Origin: Butyricimonas muris
GTDB lineage: Bacteria > Bacteroidota > Bacteroidia > Bacteroidales > Marinifilaceae
NCBI RefSeq assembly: GCF_046365375.1
Contig: NZ_JBKEIT010000006.1
Coordinates: 186,001-250,000 of the forward strand
DNA: 64,000 nucleotides
Reading direction: 5' to 3'
Shown here: positions 17,707 to 24,666 of the stretch, piece by piece
Position numbering within the stretch: position 1 is the stretch's first letter
Layout: the number at the start of each line of letters is the position of its first letter
Notes under the pieces: generated by a model
What the model was told of the DNA's origin: nothing
The model's input: only the letters and a program-made list of their open reading frames with translations
Database searches by the model: none
Translations under genes and position numbers: made by a program

Positions 17707-18309
17707 AATATTAAAGTCTATAGTTAGCTGGGGATCAAGCAGGGTGAAGCTGCGACGATGAAACGGGGTGATACCGTGTGTCGCGATGCCTTCCCGGTGT
17801 TTCTTGGTGGGGTAGCCCTTGTTACTTGCCCAGTCGTACACGGGGTAGCGCTCGTGCAATTGTTGCATGTACTCGTCCCGGTGAGTCTTCGCAAGTATCG
17901 AGGCGGCAGCGATTGCCATGTATTTGCCGTCACCTTTGATTATGCAATGATGTTCGATGTTCCCGTAAGGTTTGAAACGGTTGCCGTCCACGAGAATGTG
18001 CTGGGGGGTGACGCTCAATTGAGCCAATGCCCGGTGCATTCCCTCGATGGACGCGTTGAGGATGTTTATTTTGTCTATTTCCTCGTTGTCCACGGCGGCG
18101 ACTGCCCACGCGAGAGCTTCCCGCTCGATGATTATTCTTAATTCGTTCCGTTTTTTTTCGGAGAGTTGTTTCGAGTCATTGAGCATTTCGTTGGAAAAGT
18201 TTTCCGGCAGAATGACTGCCGCGGCGAAGACGGGACCCGCCAGACAACCTCTTCCAGCCTCGTCACAACCGGCTTCTATCTTGTCAGAATAGTATTTTAA
18301 TGTCAGCAT
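17704..18309 (-). CDS. rnhB: ribonuclease HII
   Basis: RNase HII removes ribonucleotides from DNA and RNA primers from RNA-DNA hybrids. The start is placed at 18309 (MLTLKYYSDKIEAGCDEAGR), because the open frame further upstream adds a Cys-rich stretch not seen in the family. DEAGRG at residues 16-21 provides the first metal-binding Asp and Glu. Further conserved blocks are NDSKQLSEKKR, the HILVDGNRF Asp block near residue 108, and AAASILAKTHRDEYM with the last acidic residue. The length of 201 fits. It lies upstream of the GH3 gene on the same strand and may share its message through a repeat-filled spacer. Confidence 0.96.
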   Translation of the reverse strand: MLTLKYYSDKIEAGCDEAGRGCLAGPVFAAAVILPENFSNEMLNDSKQLSEKKRNELRIIIEREALAWAVAAVDNEEIDKINILNASIEGMHRALAQLSVTPQHILVDGNRFKPYGNIEHHCIIKGDGKYMAIAAASILAKTHRDEYMQQLHERYPVYDWASNKGYPTKKHREGIATHGITPFHRRSFTLLDPQLTIDFNI

Positions 18310-18360
18310 ACAGTAATCTAAAAGTTTAAGGCTACAAGTAGCGTTCGGGCAAATATACAA

Positions 18361-18536
18361 ATAAAGTTCATAAGTCGGTTTATAAAGTTGAGCTTTCGGC
18401 TCCTAAAGTTTATAAAGTTCATAAAGTAACGGGCATCCTTCGGATAAGGTTTGCTGGCAGCTATGCTGCCGTGGACAAAGCGCCCGCTAGGGTCCATAAA
18501 CCTTATGAACTTTATAGACTTTACAAACTTTTAACA
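18361..18536. repeat. nonamer inverted repeat with 72-bp GC-rich insert (copy C2)
   Basis: The arm 18405-18427 (AAAGTTTATAAAGTTCATAA plus AGT) pairs with 18500-18522 with two mismatches in 23. Between the arms lies a 72-bp GC-rich segment containing a small GGCAGC-TAT-GCTGCC hairpin. Another partial arm is present at 18361-18389. The arms are nearly the same as those of the hairpin at 14.9 kb. Confidence 0.75.
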
Positions 18537-18573
18537 AACAGGGCGAAAAGCGTTTTGACGCATTCGCCCTGTT
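18537..18573. terminator. GC-rich hairpin upstream of the DUF4268 gene
   Basis: AACAGGGCGAA at 18537-18547 pairs with TTCGCCCTGTT at 18563-18573, with an inner GCG/CGC. It lacks a clear T tract on either strand. It may be a weak terminator or a leader structure. Confidence 0.4.
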
Positions 18574-18634
18574 GCAAATGACAATTTGCAAACTTTTCTT
18601 ATATTCGCGGGTAAATAAGGTTAAATCAGGAAAG

Positions 18635-19099
18635 ATGTTCACGAAAGAGGAAGCGAAAGAGATTCGGGTGAAATTCTGGGAGGGCTTCAAGCGTTATTGT
18701 AAGCGGAAGCGTATTTACCGGAAGTGGGTACTGACGGGGGTGAAAATCCCGTCGGTGCAACTGAAGTTTTATGTCGATCGGGAAAAGGCTTTGGTGTTAT
18801 TCCAGATTGACCACAGGAACGAGTTGCGTCGGTTCGAGGTGTACGAGTGTATGTTGTCATATCAAACTCTGTTTCGGGCGGAATGCGGCGAAGAGTTGAA
18901 ATGGGAAGAGGAGTACACCGGAGTCGAGGGACAGAAGGTGAGTGCTATTTATTTCGAGTTGTCGGGGGTGAATCTTTACCGGACGGAAGATCATGAACGG
19001 ATATACGCTTTCTTCGCGGAGAAGATGCCCTTGCTGGAAGATCTTTATTACGAGTACCGGGATTTGATTAACGAGAGGTTGAAGGATTCGAGATTTTAG
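18635..19099 (+). CDS. DUF4268 domain protein of unknown function
   Basis: This is a 154-residue cytosolic protein. The ATG at 18635 is chosen for a nearby AGGAAAG purine stretch and because the region before it is hairpin-forming. The protein starts FTKEEAKEIRVKFWEGFKRY, followed by GVKIPSVQLKFYVDREKALV and a C-terminal acidic helix FAEKMPLLEDLYYEYRDLI, which resembles DUF4268. DUF4268 often occurs as the C-terminal half of nuclease-like proteins, but here it is a stand-alone protein and no catalytic residues can be named. The stop codon TAG lies inside a GATTTTAGATTT repeat unit, and the aminotransferase gene follows 29 bp later, so the two are probably one transcript. Confidence 0.72.
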   Translation: MFTKEEAKEIRVKFWEGFKRYCKRKRIYRKWVLTGVKIPSVQLKFYVDREKALVLFQIDHRNELRRFEVYECMLSYQTLFRAECGEELKWEEEYTGVEGQKVSAIYFELSGVNLYRTEDHERIYAFFAEKMPLLEDLYYEYRDLINERLKDSRF

Positions 19100-19127
19100 A
19101 TTTACGATTGAAGGATTTAAGAAATAA
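19087..19127 (+). repeat. GATTTAT-family heptamer arm (copy B4)
   Basis: Units GATTCGA, GATTTTA, GATTTAC, GATTGAA and GGATTTAAG follow each other at roughly 7-bp spacing between the DUF4268 gene and the aminotransferase gene. The DUF4268 stop codon lies within a unit. No second arm is present nearby. Confidence 0.55.
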
Positions 19128-19128
19128 T

Positions 19129-20241
19129 ATGACAATGAAAATCAACAAGAGTGGGGCGGTGCTTTCCCGTATAGTACAGTTGGGCGAGACGCTGAAAGAG
19201 CTTTCCCGGAAGAACGGGAAGGAGTATTTACCGTTGAACAGGGGTGTGAATCAAGTGGTAAATATCGACTTGACGGAAGTCGTGAAAGGTATTGATTTCA
19301 ATTCGCCGGAAATACAGGTGTACCCGCATGGTGCCGGGCGACCGGAGTTGCGGGCGGCGATAAACGATGAGTTTTTCATGGGGAAGTCTTCCCCGGATAA
19401 TATTTTGATTACGGCGGGCGGAATGCATGCGCTTGATCTGGTGGCGCAGACGGTAAATATCGGACGGTTGTATCTGCCGACTTATTACTGGGGGTGTTAT
19501 TTCAAGATGTTGAAGATTCGCGGTATCGAGAGTGTGGGGTATGATAATCAGTCCGATTTGATGGGAATGATTGACGAGTTACGGGGAAATGCCGTGCTGA
19601 TCAGTGATCCGAGTAATCCGCTTGGCGATAAGCACGACGACGGGGAGCAGTTGGCTATTATCAGCGCGTTGAACGATGCCGGGGTGGTTGTGTTTCACGA
19701 TTGCCCGTACCGCCGCCTGTACATGGATGCTACTGATGATTATTATACGAGGTTGATAAACATGGAGAACGTGATTATCACGGAGAGTTTCAGCAAGTCT
19801 GTGGGGTTGAGCGGGCAGCGGTTGGGTTTCGTGCATACTTGCAACAAGGAGTTGCACGACGAATTGGAAGTGCGCGTGATGTATAACACGAACGGGATTA
19901 ACGGTTTCGCTCAGGAGCTGGTGTTGCGTTTGTTGACAACACCGGAGGGACGTGCCGCCGTGACGGCTTTCAAGGAACGTACGACACGTGATATCGCCTT
20001 GAATATCGATTATTTGCGGGAGCGGGGTTTTCTTGCCGAAGAATTTTATCATGGAACGAGCCCGCGGGGTATTTTCGTTATCGTGAATCGTGGTGAACAG
20101 GAGTTAATGGATCATTACATCGGGGCGGTGGGACTTGATTTCTTCACGAAGACAAAACAGGAGTATGCGAAGGGCTTTGCCCGGATTTGCGTGTCCGTAC
20201 CGCACGAGAAGCTCGTGAAGTACTTTAATGAAATTCAGTGA
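19129..20241 (+). CDS. PLP-dependent class I/II aminotransferase
   Basis: This is a fold-type I pyridoxal phosphate enzyme of 370 residues. The Schiff-base lysine is in ITESFSKSVGLSGQRLGF near residue 220. The cofactor-binding block DPSNPLGDKH (near 157) and the Asp region VVFHDCPYRRLYMD are present, and ITAGGMHALDLVAQ near residue 95 binds the phosphate. The start is the ATG at 19129 after an AT-rich repeat (an ATG at 19135 is also possible). Substrate is unknown. The family includes aspartate and aromatic aminotransferases and related lyases. Its last codons form the left arm of a 24-bp hairpin that also covers the stop codon. Confidence 0.85.
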   Translation: MTMKINKSGAVLSRIVQLGETLKELSRKNGKEYLPLNRGVNQVVNIDLTEVVKGIDFNSPEIQVYPHGAGRPELRAAINDEFFMGKSSPDNILITAGGMHALDLVAQTVNIGRLYLPTYYWGCYFKMLKIRGIESVGYDNQSDLMGMIDELRGNAVLISDPSNPLGDKHDDGEQLAIISALNDAGVVVFHDCPYRRLYMDATDDYYTRLINMENVIITESFSKSVGLSGQRLGFVHTCNKELHDELEVRVMYNTNGINGFAQELVLRLLTTPEGRAAVTAFKERTTRDIALNIDYLRERGFLAEEFYHGTSPRGIFVIVNRGEQELMDHYIGAVGLDFFTKTKQEYAKGFARICVSVPHEKLVKYFNEIQ

Positions 20242-20299
20242 TGCCAGCCGCACGGGGTGGTAATTTGCGTGTACGCCCCGTGCGGCTGGAATCACTGAA
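20234..20299. terminator. 24-bp hairpin overlapping the aminotransferase stop codon
   Basis: TTCAGTGAT plus CCAGCCGCACGGGG (20234-20257) pairs with CCCCGTGCGGCTGG plus ATCACTGAA (20276-20299), with one G/A mismatch and an 18-nt loop. The stop codon 20239-20241 is within the stem. It separates convergent genes, so a two-way terminator is likely, although no T tract follows. Confidence 0.65.
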
Positions 20300-20326
20300 T
20301 CGTCAATCATAAATCACTAAATCAAT

Positions 20327-20839
20327 TCAGTCTTCTTTCGTCAGCGTGAACTCCTTGTCGGCAAAGAGTTCCGCAAGTCCTGATATCTGTTTCAAGCGCA
20401 GAAGTTCATCTTTATCCATACCGATGTTACGGAGAATCCAACTGTCGGACATGCCGGCTTTCGTGAGTTCTGTCACGATTTCGGTCATCAGTTCTATGCT
20501 GTGGGTGCCGCGGGCGCGATTGTGGCGGATGGTCGATGCCATACGGTTGGAAATATCCTTGTCGATAACCACGACGGGGAGCATGCCGTGTTCGCGCTCG
20601 TAGATGCGTTGCGAGGTTTTCATGACCTTGTAGCGATGGTAGCCGTCCACCAGCTCGTAGATGTCTTTTTCCGGGATGTAATAGCATACAACGGGCATAG
20701 TATAGCCATCTTCCCAGATGGAGAGTTCCAACAGGCTCATTTCCGGCGGGGCAACTACGTTCGGGTTGTACGAGTTGGCGACGACTTTGTCGATGGGTAC
20801 GGGTATTACCTTGTAAACGGGGCTGTTAAAGTTTTCCAT
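20327..20839 (-). CDS. IbrB-like ParB/sulfiredoxin-fold protein
   Basis: This 170-residue protein has a ParB N-terminal-like (ParB/Srx) domain of the IbrB subfamily. Features seen are PIDKVVANSYNPN near residues 15-27, the DGYHRY motif at residues 65-70 (the position of the ParB/Srx phosphate-binding loop), and MASTIRHNRARGTHS, followed by a C-terminal helix-turn-helix-like part (ELTKAGMSDSWILRNIGM). It overlaps the end of the PP-loop gene by 14 bp and is the last gene of a three-gene operon. In E. coli, IbrA and IbrB are described as a pair affecting expression of immunoglobulin-binding proteins. The biochemical activity is unknown, and a nucleic-acid-related role is inferred from the fold. 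Confidence 0.82.
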   Translation of the reverse strand: MENFNSPVYKVIPVPIDKVVANSYNPNVVAPPEMSLLELSIWEDGYTMPVVCYYIPEKDIYELVDGYHRYKVMKTSQRIYEREHGMLPVVVIDKDISNRMASTIRHNRARGTHSIELMTEIVTELTKAGMSDSWILRNIGMDKDELLRLKQISGLAELFADKEFTLTKED

Positions 20840-22130
20840 AGCTGTCCATTAATGCTTTATATTTATTCATGACGCGTTTGCGACGGTCGTTCTCGGTTTT
20901 ATTCATGGCGAATCCCATGTACTTGCAGGCGTGGTCGTTCTTCAAGATACAGATGCACATCCTTTTGAACGTGGGAAGTTCTTTGAACTCGGGGATATTC
21001 ACGTCATCTTGATATTCCATGCGCACGGGTTTCTTGTCGGTCTTGTAATTCGTGCTTTCAGCGACCGTGATGGGGATACCCATCCGACGTAATTTGGCGA
21101 TGGTTTCTTCTGCAAGGCATCCTCCCTTCTTGCGCCAGAATTCCATGCTCGTGGAGAGTTTGTTCAAGTAATTCTGGCGTGTTTCTTCCGGCAGGGTACA
21201 GAGCAGGAATTTCATGTATTCAGCCCATGTCATGCCTTCGGGGAGGGTGATGGATTGCCATCCCATGGCGGTGGTGCCGCCGTATATGCCGGTGAAATTC
21301 ACCCCGTTCACGCGGCTGACCATTTTACCCCACGTGTCGGGATCGATTGCCCGGTAGAGTTTCAAACTGGGTAATGCCTGCGAGATGAACGGGCTTGCCA
21401 CGCGCTGGCGTTCGAGCGGAACCCCGGCTTGGTAGTATAAGTCGTAAAGGTGGTTGTAGTCCCAGCCGTGCTTGCCGTTCGCCGTCCATATATCCGTGGT
21501 TTGCCAGTCGAATATGGGGTAAGCATTGTAAATGCCTTTACTGATCCGGTGAGTCCATTTCAAGTGCTTGTAACTGTGGTAATTTCTGGCTCCATGTATT
21601 GCCTGCCAGCGGTGGTAGCTTTCCTGCGTGCGGATACCGATCAGACAACAAACGCGCTCGACTCCTTTTTGTCGATATATCCATTCCGCGAATTTGTTCT
21701 GGTAGTCATAATCCCACATGTCTTCCGTGTAGAAATCAAAGTCTTCTTTCCGGTAACAGTTTTGTGGCATTTCCCTCACCCAAAGGTGTCGTAAATCATC
21801 TTCCCACGGGCGCCAGAAACGCTGGTGCATGGAGGTACAGGTGGATACCTTGAAGGGAATGCATACCCGGTAAACTTCCAGTAAATCGGGATTGTCAGCC
21901 AAAGCCCGGTCCACGTAACGAATGGTTTCTTGGTATTGTACCTCGTAGTCCATGTGAAACACCCCGAGTTTTCGCTTCAACCTGTGTTGACGGATATAAT
22001 CGATACACAGGTTTAATAGAACTCCGCTATCCTTCCCACCGGAGAAGGAAACGTAGACATAATCGAAGTCGGAGAATATCCGCTCCAATCGTGCCTGTAC
22101 CGCGTCATATACACTTCTGGCTTTTCTCAT
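20826..22130 (-). CDS. IbrA-like PP-loop ATPase (PAPS reductase family, DUF3440)
   Basis: This 434-residue protein belongs to the phosphoadenosine phosphosulfate reductase/PP-loop family, IbrA subtype. The ATP pyrophosphatase loop is SGGKDS at residues 30-35. Other features are GVFHMDYEVQYQET, IGIRTQESYHRWQAIHG near residue 185, and YPIFDWQTTDIWTANGK. The C-terminal DUF3440 part has a cysteine cluster MCICILKNDHACKYMGF. The ATG at 22130 overlaps the TGA of the GNAT gene as ATGA, which fixes the start; longer forms would intrude into that gene. Relatives such as DndC and SspD use the fold in DNA phosphorothioation. Here the presence of ParB/Srx-fold and GNAT partners suggests a different nucleotide or nucleic-acid modification pathway (inference). 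Confidence 0.87.
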   Translation of the reverse strand: MRKARSVYDAVQARLERIFSDFDYVYVSFSGGKDSGVLLNLCIDYIRQHRLKRKLGVFHMDYEVQYQETIRYVDRALADNPDLLEVYRVCIPFKVSTCTSMHQRFWRPWEDDLRHLWVREMPQNCYRKEDFDFYTEDMWDYDYQNKFAEWIYRQKGVERVCCLIGIRTQESYHRWQAIHGARNYHSYKHLKWTHRISKGIYNAYPIFDWQTTDIWTANGKHGWDYNHLYDLYYQAGVPLERQRVASPFISQALPSLKLYRAIDPDTWGKMVSRVNGVNFTGIYGGTTAMGWQSITLPEGMTWAEYMKFLLCTLPEETRQNYLNKLSTSMEFWRKKGGCLAEETIAKLRRMGIPITVAESTNYKTDKKPVRMEYQDDVNIPEFKELPTFKRMCICILKNDHACKYMGFAMNKTENDRRKRVMNKYKALMDSYGKL

Positions 22131-22522
22131 TTCGGTTCGTGTGTCATCTTTACATACAGTTTCCATTCTTTCTTGACTGTAAATCCACACGCGCGGAACG
22201 TATCCGCGTGGGGAGTGTGGGAAATCACGTACAAGGGTTTTTCCCCGGAAAATTCGTCGATCGCTTTCCGGGCAAACATGGATAACAACGTGGTATTTTC
22301 ACCGGACACGTAATAGTTGTCGATGCATACGCACGAGTCTTTCACTTCGACGGGCATAAAGCCGCGTACTTTTTCCTCTTCCAATGCCACGAACCACACG
22401 TGGTGGTCGGAGGTTTTGAAAGGATAATTGTTGTTCTGGCGGAGCACGGGAGGGCTCATCACCAGTGGAGCCACGAGTTGATACAACCGGGTTGACGTTC
22501 CATGTAATTTTTCTATATTCAT
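22127..22522 (-). CDS. GNAT-like acetyltransferase, first gene of the IbrA/IbrB operon
   Basis: This 131-residue protein has GNAT-type features: central strands in VWFVALEEEKVRGFMPVEV and CVCIDNYYVSGENTTLLSMF (the usual strand 4 and helix 3), and a late strand with THADTF-like PHADTFRACGFTVKKEWKLY. The acetyl-CoA loop is poorly conserved (no clear RxxGxG/A), so the substrate and even activity are uncertain. The ATG at 22522 is preferred over an upstream in-frame start at 22561, because the promoter -7 box at 22540-22547 lies between them. It overlaps the PP-loop gene by 4 bp, so the two proteins are probably translationally coupled. Confidence 0.68.
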   Translation of the reverse strand: MNIEKLHGTSTRLYQLVAPLVMSPPVLRQNNNYPFKTSDHHVWFVALEEEKVRGFMPVEVKDSCVCIDNYYVSGENTTLLSMFARKAIDEFSGEKPLYVISHTPHADTFRACGFTVKKEWKLYVKMTHEPK

Positions 22523-22539
22523 TGCCGAACTCTTTCTGG

Positions 22540-22570
22540 CAAATTTAATAAAGATTGGCAATGATTCAAA
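22540..22570 (-). promoter_or_regulatory. near-consensus Bacteroidetes promoter of the GNAT-IbrA-IbrB operon
   Basis: The minus strand reads TTTG (22570-22567), 19 bases, TAAATTTG (22547-22540). This matches the published TTTG-N19-21-TAnnTTTG pattern. The predicted RNA start leaves only about 10 bases before the ATG at 22522. Confidence 0.75.
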
Positions 22571-22860
22571 ATGATGGTAAAAAAACCTTTCAATGAAATA
22601 TTTACCGGGTATTTGACGAGTGCCGGAGAGGTCTGGGTGTGTGCGGTATTCTTTTTTGAAAGTGAATTTGACTTCTTCTATGCTGTGCGGCTATGTGTTC
22701 ATTTGTTTTAAAGGTAAAATAATAGTGTCCGTTTTCAGCGTAAATTTGTTCATTTTGATAAGGTGTGAAATATCTCGTATCTTTATATACATGCTCCATA
22801 ATATTCGTGAAAATAAAATTCACCGACCGTGAATGATGCCTGTGGTTTTCCAAGTCGCGT

Positions 22861-22908
22861 GATAAAAAATAAACCGGGAAGTTATTGTGTTGTGCAATAA
22901 ACTTCCCG
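22861..22908 (-). terminator. leftward rho-independent terminator
   Basis: CGGGAAGTTATTG (22875-22887) pairs with CAATAAACTTCCCG (22895-22908) with one bulged A. On the minus strand the stem is followed by GTTTATTTTTTATC, a good T tract. It would stop leftward transcription coming from about 23 kb. Confidence 0.75.
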
Positions 22909-22937
22909 ATCGGTGTATAGTTCAAATTAAAGTATCC

Positions 22938-22972
22938 TTAAAAATGGTGGAAGACCCTAGCAATCTTCCACC
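22938..22972 (-). terminator. second leftward rho-independent terminator
   Basis: GGTGGAAGA (22946-22954) pairs perfectly with TCTTCCACC (22964-22972), with a 9-nt loop. On the minus strand it is followed by ATTTTTAAGG. With the terminator at 22.9 kb it implies a leftward transcript beginning somewhere in 23.0-23.6 kb. Confidence 0.65.
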
Positions 22973-23064
22973 GCACTCTCTGTCTTTGCTTTACACCAAC
23001 TCAGCATCACGCCGATTTTTGAAAATTCTAGTTTGTCTGAAAGTGGATATTCATTTCACTTCAT
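22957..23064 (-). pseudogene. possible small-peptide gene interrupted by an in-frame TGA
   Basis: From an ATG at 23064 the frame reads M-K, then TGA (23056-23058), then 32 sense codons to a TAG at 22957 (NEYPLSDKLEFSKIGVMLSW, then CKAKTESAVEDC). The composition looks protein-like, and the stop lies in the loop of the terminator at 22938-22972. A TAGTTTTG -7-like box is at 23083-23090. A single base change at the TGA would give a 35-residue peptide. No family is recognised. It could be a decayed small gene, part of a small RNA, or chance. Confidence 0.25.
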
Positions 23065-23375
23065 GCTTTTAACAGTTTGAGTCAAAACTATGACATATCC
23101 CAAAAGTAACGGGAATAAGCGGCAATTTCCGTGTAAAGTCAATGTAACAAAGAACGCCCTTTTGACGAAATAGCGTCAATATTGGATAACAAAGAAATAA
23201 ATAATTTTTGTTATTCGCAACAATAAGCATATAAAATTGTCAATATTCGGCATTTTTTTTAGCGAGGGGTATTATTTATCTTAACGTGTAATTGTGGTGG
23301 TTGATAGTTTAATATTTGATATATCGGTATTTAGGTGAAATTGGAAGTGTCCGTTTATTGGTTGTGTTACACGAG

Positions 23376-23439
23376 TATATTTGATAATATTAAGAATTTT
23401 CGTTGAATAGTTTGGTGCAATATTGGACTATTATATTTG
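23376..23439 (+). promoter_or_regulatory. two tandem -7-like boxes upstream of emrA
   Basis: TATATTTG occurs at 23376-23383 and again at 23432-23439. The second has TTTG at 23411-23414, a 17-base spacing that is slightly short. Either would give a leader of about 200-265 nt before emrA. The leader contains an ATACCG/CGGTAT inverted pair and a TTCCA-TGTGC-TGGAA hairpin. Confidence 0.4.
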
Positions 23440-23646
23440 TTTTTAATATTGCCGGCTTTATTGATACCGTAATTCTTGATAGCCGGTATTGTAATTTTAC
23501 ATTCCATGTGCTGGAATCTGTATTTTAAATTTTAAGATAAGATTCGTCTTTAGAGAGGGAAAGTCCGTGAACGGGTGAAATTTATTATAACTAAATTATT
23601 TGCCCTACGTTTATATGAGGTATTCTAACTAAACTAAATACGATAT

Positions 23647-24666
23647 ATGGCAGATGCAGTAGGAGTCTCCAAGAAAGGAGAGAAGAAGAAAATTATATTC
23701 TTGATTATTTTTATTATCGTGGCCATTGTTGCTGTTGTTCTATGGTGGCTGAATTACAGGAAGTATATTAGCACGGATGACGCGAATCTCGACACGTACC
23801 GGATCGGTGTTTCGTCACAGGTGATGGGGCAGGTGACCCGCTTGTACGTGATGGAGGGGGATACCGTGCGGCAAGGAGATCTGCTGCTGACTCTTGACGA
23901 TAGCGTTGCTTTGGCTCGCGTAAGTCAAGCAGAAGCGCAAAGAGAACAGCAATTGGCTCAACTTGCCTCACGGCGGGTGAGCCTCGTGACGGCTCGTAAA
24001 GAGTTGAATATTGCCCGGTTGACCGAACAGTTGAACCTCGAGAATTATCAACGGGCGAAGGCGCAGTACGAGCGTAACGTGATTCCGCTCGAGAAATATC
24101 AAGACGTGGAACAGGCATGGAAAGCTTCGAAATTGCAGACAGAGATAGCTCGTGACCGTTTTCCCGCGGTCGAGGCGGAATTAAAAGCCGCGGAGGCCGC
24201 GATACGTGCCGTGGAGGCGACGATTGCCTCGGCACGTGCGGAGTTGGGATACTATCGGGTGTTGGCTCCCGCTGACGGAATCGTCGGCAAGAGGTGGGTG
24301 TTGCCGGGGGATATGCTCGAGGCGGGACAGACGGCGTTTACCTTGAACCGGGGAACGGATATCTGGGTGGCGGTTTATCTTGAAGAGACGAAGTTTAAAG
24401 AGATATACTTGGGACAAAAAGCCCAATTCACGCTGGACGCTTACGACAAACTGACTTTCGAGGGGCGGGTGTATTATATCGGGGATAATACGGCGTCGGA
24501 GTTCGCTCTCGTGCCGCCGAATAACGCTTCCGGTAATTTCACGAAAGTGACGCAGCGTATTCCTCTGAAGATTTCTATTGACAAGGTGGAGGGGGACGAC
24601 GGGCAGAAAGCCCGGGTCAAACTGGTATCGGGAATGTCGGCAACCGTTAAAATCGTGAAGGAATGA
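23647..24666 (+). CDS. emrA: EmrA-type HlyD family membrane fusion protein
   Basis: This is the periplasmic adaptor of a tripartite drug exporter, linking the inner-membrane pump to an outer-membrane channel. One membrane helix near residues 17-37 (IIFLIIFIIVAIVAVVLWWL) anchors it. The barrel-sandwich/lipoyl half is seen in ISTDDANLDTYRIGVSSQVM. A long coiled coil follows (residues ~90-200, QAEAQREQQLAQLASRRVSL), then the second lipoyl half YYRVLAPADGIVGKRWVLPG and a beta-barrel domain. The length of 339 fits EmrA. The stop overlaps the start of the next gene as ATGA, which indicates coupled translation with emrB. Confidence 0.93.
   Translation: MADAVGVSKKGEKKKIIFLIIFIIVAIVAVVLWWLNYRKYISTDDANLDTYRIGVSSQVMGQVTRLYVMEGDTVRQGDLLLTLDDSVALARVSQAEAQREQQLAQLASRRVSLVTARKELNIARLTEQLNLENYQRAKAQYERNVIPLEKYQDVEQAWKASKLQTEIARDRFPAVEAELKAAEAAIRAVEATIASARAELGYYRVLAPADGIVGKRWVLPGDMLEAGQTAFTLNRGTDIWVAVYLEETKFKEIYLGQKAQFTLDAYDKLTFEGRVYYIGDNTASEFALVPPNNASGNFTKVTQRIPLKISIDKVEGDDGQKARVKLVSGMSATVKIVKE

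Larger units (their letters stand above)
18310..18634. other. 325-bp intergenic region between divergent rnhB and DUF4268 genes
   Basis: No gene is seen. The region holds nonamer repeat arms with a GC-rich insert (18361-18536), a GC-rich hairpin (18537-18573) and an adjacent 8-bp stem TTGCAAAT/ATTTGCAA (18572-18591). A TATATTCG box at 18600-18607 is a near match to a -7 element for the DUF4268 gene. Confidence 0.6.
22562..23646. other. 1.09-kb gene-poor region between the IbrA/IbrB operon and emrA
   Basis: No standard gene is supported. Within it are the promoter just described, two leftward terminators (22861-22908 and 22938-22972), a leftward coding-like small frame ending in the second terminator, and two rightward TATATTTG boxes with a ~200-nt leader to emrA. 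The stretch 22575-22860 shows nothing recognisable. Confidence 0.65.

Noticed and set aside
22602..22925. Leftward open frame of 107 codons
   Set aside because: Its first codons form the stem of a leftward terminator (22861-22908), and the rest shows no family-like features, so it is probably not translated.
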